This document shows positions 31,210-36,797 of a stretch of 36,797 nt of DNA, piece after piece. The first letter of the stretch is position 1; each line of letters begins with the position of its first letter. The translations under genes and the position numbers were made by a program. Origin of the DNA: an uncultured Eubacteriales bacterium (GTDB taxonomy: Bacteria; Bacillota; Clostridia; Oscillospirales; Oscillospiraceae); NCBI GenBank assembly GCA_900544405.1, contig UQVA01000018.1, forward strand, positions 1 through 36,797, written 5' to 3'. Under the pieces are notes generated by a model that searched no databases, was not told the DNA's origin, and saw only the letters and a program-made list of their open reading frames with translations.

Positions 31210-32843
31210 CTGCGTCCAAGGGTAGATTCTGCGATCATGGGTTCTGCCAGCACGGGGATCTCCACATCGTCCACGAAGTTGAAGAAAATCTCCACCTTCT
31301 GTCGGCGTTTGCCGCCAGACTTGTCCGGTGCGTGGATGATGATCTTCTTGATATACTCGTTGACAATCGTCTGCGTCAGCTCCGTGACATCCACATACTT
31401 TTTCGTCAGCGCAATGAAAGTGTCCAGATCGTCGCCCATTGCCTGCCGCTGCGCGACCCATTCTTCTGTCGTTTCAATTTCGAGCTTTAACCGTTCCTGC
31501 TCCGCTTCATAATCAGCAGTCATCTTCTTGTACTTTTCCTTGCTGATTTCACCGAGAGCATAGTCCTCATAGAGCCGGGATATGACCACATCGAGGGTGG
31601 CAAGGCGCTTTTTTGCCTGCTCCACGCGCTTCTGATCTTCCCGGATGTCTCTTTCCTGATCGGCGCGGCGGTAATGCAGCCACTCCTCCTGAAAGCCCTC
31701 CACATCGCTGCGGATATACGCATTGACCGCCTGAATCCGTTCCAGTACCAGTTCCCGCAGTACATCTTCCCGGATATAATGTGCGCTGCATTCGCCCCGT
31801 CCGCTCTTGTACTTGGAGCAGCGATAATGATCCTGCTTGCCCTCAAAGCCCTTGCAGGTGGCGAAATGAAGCTTGCTGCCGCAGTCTGCACAGTAGACCA
31901 GTCCTGCGAATAATCCCTGCCGTTCCGCTTTCACGGGACGGCGTTTGTTTTTGCGCAGCTCCTGTACTCTATCCCATTGCGCCTGAGAAACGATAGCCTC
32001 CTGCGTGTCTGGCACGATGAACATATTCTCCGCCTCGTTTGGAATCCGCTTTTTCAGCTTGTAGGACTTGGAGTAGGTCTTGAAATTGCAGGTGCATCCG
32101 GTGTATTCCTGCCGTTCCAGAATCCCGACGATGGATTGATCGCTCCAGCCATACGGGTTCTTGGGCAGCGGCTTTCCCTTACGGCTGGCATACAGCGCCT
32201 TGGTCGTGAGAACCTGATCCCTTTCAAGAATCCGCGAAATCTGCTCCGGGCCTTTGCCGTCAATGCAGAGGTCAAAGATGCGCTTGACAATCGGGGCGGC
32301 ATCCTCATCCAGAATCCATTTGTCCTTGTCATTTGGGTCACAGCGGTAGCCATAAGGCGGTTTGCCCAGATGCTTGCCGCTGGTGCCGCGCTGAAGCAGG
32401 CTGGTACGGACTTTCTTGGAGGTATCTCTTGGATACCACTCGTTAAATAAGTTGCGAATTGCGGCAAAGCCCTCACCGTCCCCACGCTGACTGTCCACGC
32501 CGTCGTTGATGGCAATGAAGCGCACATCGTAGCTGGGGAAGATGATGTCGGTGTACTGGCCTACAGTCAGGTAATCACGACCAAAGCGAGATAGGTCTTT
32601 GCAAAGCCAGCAGCCTACCAATCCCTGCTTTACCAGTTCAAAGCCCTCCTGTACGCCAGGGCGCTGGAAGTTCGTACCGGTATAACCGTCATCCACCAGC
32701 ACTTTCAGGTTCGTGTAGCCATGATCTCGTGCGTATCTGGTTAAAAGCTCGCGTTGATTCTGTATCGAGTTCGACTCCCTATCCTGCGAATCCTCATTAC
32801 TGAGGCGGCAGTAGAGTATCGTAATTTTTTGCTGATCCGTCAT
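31197..32843 (-). CDS. Large serine recombinase (TnpX-like)
   Basis: Large serine recombinases excise and integrate elements through a circular form. The 548-residue product has the catalytic N-terminal resolvase domain with the active Ser15 in YCRLSNED. DLSRFGRDYLTVGQY is at about 82-96. A recombinase domain and a zinc ribbon (CADCG...CSKYKSGRGEC) follow, then a coiled-coil region and a basic C-terminus. I start at ATG 32843 behind AAGGAGG. A longer in-frame start at 32930 is less likely. Its 3' end marks the end of the element, as in Tn4451-type elements. Confidence 0.95.
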   Translation of the reverse strand: MTDQQKITILYCRLSNEDSQDRESNSIQNQRELLTRYARDHGYTNLKVLVDDGYTGTNFQRPGVQEGFELVKQGLVGCWLCKDLSRFGRDYLTVGQYTDIIFPSYDVRFIAINDGVDSQRGDGEGFAAIRNLFNEWYPRDTSKKVRTSLLQRGTSGKHLGKPPYGYRCDPNDKDKWILDEDAAPIVKRIFDLCIDGKGPEQISRILERDQVLTTKALYASRKGKPLPKNPYGWSDQSIVGILERQEYTGCTCNFKTYSKSYKLKKRIPNEAENMFIVPDTQEAIVSQAQWDRVQELRKNKRRPVKAERQGLFAGLVYCADCGSKLHFATCKGFEGKQDHYRCSKYKSGRGECSAHYIREDVLRELVLERIQAVNAYIRSDVEGFQEEWLHYRRADQERDIREDQKRVEQAKKRLATLDVVISRLYEDYALGEISKEKYKKMTADYEAEQERLKLEIETTEEWVAQRQAMGDDLDTFIALTKKYVDVTELTQTIVNEYIKKIIIHAPDKSGGKRRQKVEIFFNFVDDVEIPVLAEPMIAESTLGRRKTA

Positions 32844-32923
32844 AACGTCCTCCTTCACGTTCGGGTCAGCCGACAGAATCGGTGTGCTTAGAATTATATT
32901 ACCATAGTTTTGTGTCGCTGTCA

Positions 32924-33226
32924 TTAACAAGCCACCTCCCGGTCAGAAAAAATGAGCCGTTTTACCTTGGCGGTAAGCGGCTCGGTTCCGTCACAGACGG
33001 TTTCAATGGTGTACCATGTGTTTCCAATCTTGCGCTCCACGGTTTTGCAGAAGGGGCTTCGCCTGTTCCAATAGGCCTCGCACTCCTGCAAAAAGGACTC
33101 CGGCGGGTCAAAGACCGGATCAAAGTAGCTCTCATGGTCAAAGACCCTGCACAGGTCGATGAGCACATCCTCTCTGCCCTCCATCGCGGCGCGGTTGATT
33201 TCGTCGATGTTGATAATTTTTTCCAT
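32924..33226 (-). CDS. Small element protein with TnpW-like C-terminus
   Basis: The 100-residue product has an acidic N-terminal half. The C-terminal half (ERKIGNTWYTIETVC...LTAKVKRLIFSDRE) resembles the short TnpW proteins of Tn4451-like elements. ATG 33226 follows AAAGGA. It lies between the relaxase (14 bases) and recombinase (80 bases) genes, the position expected for an accessory gene. The function is unknown and the TnpW link rests on pattern only. Confidence 0.6.
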   Translation of the reverse strand: MEKIINIDEINRAAMEGREDVLIDLCRVFDHESYFDPVFDPPESFLQECEAYWNRRSPFCKTVERKIGNTWYTIETVCDGTEPLTAKVKRLIFSDREVAC

Positions 33227-33240
33227 AGGCAATTCCTTTC

Positions 33241-34941
33241 TTATAATTCAATTTCGTTTTCGTGCTTGCGGGGCTGAATGACAGACTGCTCCTGCGGCCT
33301 TTGCAGCTTTCTGACAACGGAGCGATCCTTCTGCGGATGCGGCTCACCCAGCAGCTCGGATACCTCCCGGTCTGCCTGACGGAAGCGGTCGGCGTCGTAA
33401 TGCTTGCCGAAGGTGTCCTTGATCTTCTCCCGGACTTCTGCGGTCATATTGCCGCGCAGCTCCATACGGGCGGTATACAATTCTTCTGCGTCAACGGCCT
33501 TGGTCTGCTCTTGCAGCGCATGGTACTTCTGAACCTCTGCGTCCAAAGCGTCGGCTGCCTTTGCCGCAACGCCCTCCAGCCCGGTCTTGTTTGCGGTCAT
33601 GGCGTCAAGCTGCTGTTTGACCTCCTTCATACCCTCCGGGTCGCTCTTGCCGAAACCGGCAATCAGCATATCCATCTCAGATTTCAGTTCTTCTGCATCC
33701 TCGGTGAGAGTTGTCAGAATCTTTTTGATTTCAGCGCGGCGTATGAGATTCAAAGGCGGCAGTGCCTTTTGCTCTGTGAGCAGTGTCTTTTTCTGTTTGG
33801 ATTTTTCCCGCAGCAGCTTCCGTATCTCCAGATACCGCGCATAGTCCGGCTGGATCGCCTGAATGCTCTCGTCCAGCTTTTTTGCCGCGCCGGTATGGTA
33901 GAGACATGAGTAGCGCAGCAGCAGAACGCCCTTGCGGGCGGTTTCCAGCGCCCTTGCAAGTGCGGGAACGGAGCTCTTGATCGCTTCCGTCAGCTTTTGG
34001 ATTTCCGCACGGAGGGAGCGGATCAGCCTGTTCTGCTCCCGTATCTGCCGGTTGATCTCACAGCGAACGGATACGACGCCCTGCCGTTCCAGCGCACGGG
34101 CAACGGGGCCTTCGTGAACGGTGGGGATGGCGTCCAGCCCTCGCTCGGCGTTGCTGCGGTGGTCGATGCGTTCCGAAAAACCGGCACGCTCCAGATAGCG
34201 GTTTGCCACATCTGCCCATGCCGCACGCCACGCAACAAGCTGTTCCTCGCTGTTCCAGCGTTCGGAGATGGGATTCTGTCTGCCGTAACGGGTACTTTTG
34301 GGATGCTTGTCCGCTCGGATGAGGCCGCGCGCTTCCGCTTCTGAGGGCGGCAGATATTCCTTTTTCTTTTTGCCTACATAGTAGGGATACTGCTTCTCCC
34401 AGCCCTCAGCCTGTGCCAACTTGAACTCCACAGCGGTGAAGCCCCGTTCCTCGCCGTCTCTGACACAGAGGTATTCCTTCTCCGTCTTGTACTGCCAGCG
34501 CCCCTGCTCATCCAGCGGGCGCACCGTCAGCAGGATATGGGCGTGGGGATTCTGCCCGTCCGTGTCGTGTATTGCGGCATCGGCGCACATGCCGTCCGAT
34601 ACAAATTGCTCTTGAATGAATGCCCGGATCAATTCGATCTGCGCCTGCCGGTCAAGCTCTCGCGGCAGTGCTGCGATGAACTCCCGCGCAAGGCGGCTGT
34701 CCTTTGTCTTTTCGTTTTCTTCCACGGCGTTCCAGAGCTTTTCCCTGTCCTGCCATTCGGGTGGAGCCATGGAGGGCAGGAACACCTGCTGCCAGACAAG
34801 CCCCTGCTTTTTCGTGTAGTCGTGCTGTATCCCGTCGTAGTCGTTATATAGACGGGAGCAGCTCATATAGGCGGAAGCGGCCACGGCGGAGCGGCCTGCA
34901 CCCCGGCTGACCACCTTTGCCTCCAGATGATAGATTGCCAA
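33241..34941 (-). CDS. mobA: MobA/MobL-family (MobQ) relaxase
   Basis: Relaxases nick DNA at oriT and lead the strand during conjugation. The 566-residue product starts AIYHLEAKVVSRGAGRSAVAAS, the MobA/MobL N-terminus with the early Tyr as likely nucleophile. It has the HUH motif in DGQNPHAHILLTV (about 128-140). The C-terminal half is long, Lys/Glu-rich and coiled-coil-like. The start is TTG 34941, five bases after AAAGGAG; an upstream ATG adds only ten residues and lacks a good site. An IncQ-like nick motif lies about 520 bases upstream. Confidence 0.93.
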   Translation of the reverse strand: MAIYHLEAKVVSRGAGRSAVAASAYMSCSRLYNDYDGIQHDYTKKQGLVWQQVFLPSMAPPEWQDREKLWNAVEENEKTKDSRLAREFIAALPRELDRQAQIELIRAFIQEQFVSDGMCADAAIHDTDGQNPHAHILLTVRPLDEQGRWQYKTEKEYLCVRDGEERGFTAVEFKLAQAEGWEKQYPYYVGKKKKEYLPPSEAEARGLIRADKHPKSTRYGRQNPISERWNSEEQLVAWRAAWADVANRYLERAGFSERIDHRSNAERGLDAIPTVHEGPVARALERQGVVSVRCEINRQIREQNRLIRSLRAEIQKLTEAIKSSVPALARALETARKGVLLLRYSCLYHTGAAKKLDESIQAIQPDYARYLEIRKLLREKSKQKKTLLTEQKALPPLNLIRRAEIKKILTTLTEDAEELKSEMDMLIAGFGKSDPEGMKEVKQQLDAMTANKTGLEGVAAKAADALDAEVQKYHALQEQTKAVDAEELYTARMELRGNMTAEVREKIKDTFGKHYDADRFRQADREVSELLGEPHPQKDRSVVRKLQRPQEQSVIQPRKHENEIEL

Positions 34942-34963
34942 ACAGTCTCCTTTCTGCCGGCAG

Positions 34964-35134
34964 GGGGTCATTGAAACAGTGACCCCTGCACGACTTTCCC
35001 AATCAAAGGGTCTAAGCAGAATTTAGACCCTTTGCGTCCTTGTTTCAGACACTTGCCAATGAGCAAGGGTGTGCGTTGAACTCACACCCTTTGCATCCTC
35101 ACTCGAAGATGGGGTAACGAGCCGTGACCCCATT
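34964..35134. repeat. Array of four GGGT/ACCC-type inverted repeats upstream of mobA
   Basis: Four inverted repeats occur in tandem: GGGGTCA/TGACCCC (34964-34986), AAAGGGTCTAA/TTAGACCCTTT (35005-35033), AAGGGTGTG/CACACCCTT (35065-35091) and ATGGGGT/ACCCCAT (about 35110-35134, with extended ACG/CGT pairing). Repeats two and three are each followed by CCCTTTGC(G/A)TCCT. They could be protein-binding sites of the oriT region or RNA hairpins in the mobA leader. Confidence 0.75.
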
Positions 35135-35155
35135 GTTCTGCGCCCCGGCTTTTTG

Positions 35156-35485
35156 TTTCTTTTTCGCAAAAAGAAAAGAGTGCCGCGCACAGCGACACTC
35201 TCTCTGCGGCAAAGCTGCCTGAACATATCCGAAGGATTGTTCTTGGCTGAGTTTGCGTAGGCAGGCGGCAGGTGGGTTACTTATAGTAACCTACCGCATA
35301 AGCACACACGTGGTTGTGTTCTGCCGTCTGCGCAGACGATGACAGCAGCACCCGTAAGGGCTGTGGCATTGTCTGGAGGCTGCCGCAGCAGCCGCAGTCC
35401 CCCTCGGAGAGCGCAACGATGCCGCAAGGCATACCACTGCCCGCCTTTGGCGGGTGGTGAGTAAGTTGCGCCCTTACGGGACTAG
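35156..35485. other. oriT-like region with IncQ-type nick motif
   Basis: The key site is TAAGTTGCGCCCTTACG at 35462-35478. It resembles the nick region of IncQ/RSF1010-type and Gram-positive MobQ plasmids (TAAGTGCGCCCT). A CCCGCC/GGCGGG hairpin lies just before it at about 35440-35454. Further inverted repeats are GGTGGGTTACT/AGTAACCTACC (35271-35295) and TTTCTTTTT/AAAAAGAAA (35156-35176). A MobQ relaxase is encoded next to it, which fits. The exact nick base is not determined. Confidence 0.7.
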
Positions 35486-35494
35486 GCTACCGGC

Positions 35495-35722
35495 TCAGCT
35501 CCCGTTTTCTTCGTTCCCTGACATCTTCCCATTCAGGTATCCCTCCAGCTCGGACAGCCCAACGGTCTGAACCTCCGGCAGCACCTTTTCCAAGACCGCG
35601 CCCTCCTGAATCAGCCTGCGGGTACGGGCTTTCCGTGCTTTCTCCTTCGCCCGCATCTGCGCTTCCTCCAGCCGGTGCTGTGCCTGGATCAGTTTCTTTT
35701 CCTCTGCGGTCATTGTGGTCAT
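35495..35722 (-). CDS. DUF3847-like small protein
   Basis: The 75-residue product is a charged helical protein (MTTMTAEEKKLIQAQHRLEE then an Ala/Arg/Lys-rich helix), like DUF3847 proteins found next to relaxase genes. ATG 35722 follows AAAGGAG by eight bases. Its stop codon is 16 bases from the nick motif, so a role as an oriT accessory DNA-binding protein is plausible but unproven. Longer ORFs reading further upstream cross a terminator and are rejected. Confidence 0.75.
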   Translation of the reverse strand: MTTMTAEEKKLIQAQHRLEEAQMRAKEKARKARTRRLIQEGAVLEKVLPEVQTVGLSELEGYLNGKMSGNEENGS

Positions 35723-35747
35723 AACAAAACGCTCCTTTCGTGGTAGT

Positions 35748-35795
35748 AAAAACCGGCTGAATGATACTGTGGTTGGTATCAAGCAGCCGGTTTTT
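35748..35795. terminator. Terminator between the ParR-like and DUF3847 genes
   Basis: A 12-bp stem AAAAACCGGCTG/CAGCCGGTTTTT (35748-35759 with 35784-35795) with an inner GATAC/GTATC helix. T runs lie on both strands, so it can work in both directions. The inner helix holds one of the GTATC repeats. Confidence 0.8.
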
Positions 35796-35888
35796 GGTGG
35801 TACAATATTTCTTGCCTTTGTGTGTGGTATCAAATGTGCCGGATTTGCTATCATTGCTTCTATCAAAAATGGCAGTTTTGGTATCAAA
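35773..35888. repeat. Iteron-like GGTATCAAA repeats
   Basis: Five copies of a TNNTATCAAA-like word occur in one orientation on the plus strand, with TATC at 35777, 35828, 35849, 35861 and 35882. Three read GGTATCAA; the others vary (GCTATCATT, TCTATCAAA). Intervals of 51, 21, 12 and 21 bases are near whole helical turns. The last copy overlaps the end of the parR-like gene. Confidence 0.65.
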
Positions 35889-36258
35889 AGCTGTCCGCAA
35901 AGTCCAGCGCGGCGTCCATATCCTCGGATTCCTCCGGTTTTTCTGTTGTATCTGCCGGAACTGCGTCCTGCATAAGCTGCATCCATGGAGCAAAGTTCAT
36001 AGGTGCGGCTGTCTGCAAACTCTCCCAGATGGTGTTCTGAATCTCACGGAGAAAAGCGTCCTCTTTTTCTCGCGTTTCCAGATACGGATCGGCGGCAAGC
36101 TGCTCCTGCCTGCCGAAGTAGGCATTGACAGCGGATATTACGGCGCGATTCACGGAGCGGTACTGCGCTCTGTCCAGCCGTTGCAGGTGCTCCCATGCTT
36201 CTCGGTCTGCGACGTTATCCAGATTCAGCCGCAGGGTGGTCGTATAGATGTTTTTCAT
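35884..36258 (-). CDS. ParR-like partition adaptor
   Basis: The 124-residue product has an N-terminal TTTLRLNLDNVADREAW segment. Its arrangement resembles the ribbon-helix-helix DNA-binding part of ParR-type adaptors. The rest is helical and ends in an acidic tail (EKPEESEDMDAALDF). It overlaps the end of the ParM-like gene, the usual parM-parR order. The identification rests mainly on this position, since ParR sequences diverge quickly. Confidence 0.65.
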   Translation of the reverse strand: MKNIYTTTLRLNLDNVADREAWEHLQRLDRAQYRSVNRAVISAVNAYFGRQEQLAADPYLETREKEDAFLREIQNTIWESLQTAAPMNFAPWMQLMQDAVPADTTEKPEESEDMDAALDFADSF

Positions 36259-36797
36259 GCAATGCCGCCTGTCTTTCTCATGCGGCGCTCCGCCAGTAGC
36301 TCATAGCCCTTGGCGGTGGCGCAGATGTCGTCGTTGAAGATGACGCGACTCTTTTCGTAGTCCCCGAAATTCTTCACAAGGCAGCTCCCGCCGCCTACCA
36401 CATGGAGCTTCATCAGCTCTGGGTCATATTCATGCTCCCGCAGTCTGCGGAAGATGCCGGACACATACTCTGCCGCTGTTTCCCGGATGGCGGTTAGGTA
36501 GCGGTCGGCAATGTCCGCCTTGCCGTGGCGAAGAACACGCTCAATGGTGGCGTCGTCCAGTACCTTGCCGAACTGCCGCAGCACGCTTTCCCGGACAGCC
36601 AGCATACACTGGTGCGTCCCGAATTTCTCCGTATAGCACTTGTCGGGAACCGGTCGGCGCTCGTTGATATACATGACGTTCATGGTGCCGTTGCCGATGT
36701 CGCAGAGCATATTCGTCCCTGTAAAGTCCCGGAGATTGGCTGCAACGGCGGCAAATCCCTGCGGGAAGATGTCTGCGCCTGCAAACTCCACATGATA
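36255..36797 (-). CDS. ParM/StbA-like actin homologue, C-terminal part
   Basis: ParM-type proteins form actin-like filaments that push plasmid copies apart. Only the last 180 or so residues are in the window; the frame stays open to the right edge. They include CDIGNGTMNVMYI, a phosphate-binding-type motif, and VVGGGSCLVKNF, an adenosine-binding-type motif, both as in ParM/StbA. Partition genes on an integrated element suggest that its circular form is maintained for some time. Confidence 0.8.
   Translation of the reverse strand, partial: YHVEFAGADIFPQGFAAVAANLRDFTGTNMLCDIGNGTMNVMYINERRPVPDKCYTEKFGTHQCMLAVRESVLRQFGKVLDDATIERVLRHGKADIADRYLTAIRETAAEYVSGIFRRLREHEYDPELMKLHVVGGGSCLVKNFGDYEKSRVIFNDDICATAKGYELLAERRMRKTGGIA

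Larger units (their letters stand above)
31140..36797 (-). mobile_element. Left part of an integrated mobilizable/conjugative element
   Basis: All genes are on the minus strand and belong to element functions: serine recombinase at the end, TnpW-like protein, MobQ relaxase, oriT-like region, DUF3847 and a ParM/ParR-like pair. The order recombinase-TnpW-like-relaxase recalls Tn4451/TnpX elements. Partition genes suggest a larger ICE or a plasmid-like form. The left limit is approximate and the right end is beyond the window. Confidence 0.85.

Noticed and set aside
34964..35134. CRISPR array
   Set aside because: The repeated units are inverted repeats with different sequences and no constant repeat separated by unique spacers; no cas genes are nearby.
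35723..35993. Upstream extensions of the DUF3847 reading frames
   Set aside because: They cross the 35748-35795 terminator and the iteron-like repeats, while ATG 35722 has a strong ribosome binding site.

Overview
The window looks like a chromosome segment of a fairly GC-rich anaerobic Firmicute of class Clostridia. The sequence signs are the gdpP-rplI-dnaB-tilS-hpt-ftsH gene string, AGGAGG-type ribosome binding sites with some TTG starts, an HPr-based PTS, FeoAB with a Cys-rich partner, a GGGtGRT/NifU-like pair, and a Tn4451-like integrated element. A gut Oscillospiraceae-type host is my inference from this gene set; nothing in the window names the organism.

Layout. 107-7617 (minus strand): an operon read gdpP, rplI, dnaB, tilS, hpt, ftsH from one promoter at 7682-7710, joining c-di-AMP turnover, ribosome, replication, tRNA modification, purine salvage and membrane proteolysis. 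7779-9662 (plus): RNase J behind a roughly 200-nt structured leader. 9700-12906 (mostly minus): a small ribbon-helix-helix-like gene, a possible structured RNA, the GGGtGRT/NifU-like operon with a perfect-consensus promoter, and ribulose-phosphate epimerase. 12972-15184 (plus): a DUF1540 mini-protein, a structured gap and an HtrA-type protease. 15257-15802 (minus): a SUKH-like protein. 15912-19806 (plus): a compact PTS operon of IIA, enzyme I, HPr and EIICB. 19856-20703 (minus): an AT-rich patch with an HNH nuclease and two small membrane proteins. 20765-24905 (plus): feoA, feoB, a Cys-rich Feo partner and a TGS/uridine-kinase-like protein. 24939-26188: malic enzyme. 26319-30322: hypB, a 954-residue Fe-S/FAD oxidoreductase and hypA. 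30454-30879: an RNHCP protein.

From about 31.14 kb to the right edge lies the left part of an integrated mobilizable or conjugative element, all on the minus strand. It carries a large serine recombinase, a TnpW-like protein, a MobA/MobL (MobQ) relaxase, an oriT-like region with an IncQ-type nick motif, a DUF3847 protein, and a ParR-like/ParM-like partition pair beside iteron-like repeats. The right end of the element is outside the window.

The least explained parts are the RNase J leader, the structured minus-strand region at 10.07-10.30 kb, the GGGtGRT/NifU-like operon, the hypB-oxidoreductase-hypA cluster without hydrogenase genes, an HPr with Arg in place of regulatory Ser46, and the hairpin array plus nick motif upstream of the relaxase. 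No rRNA, tRNA or CRISPR array was seen.
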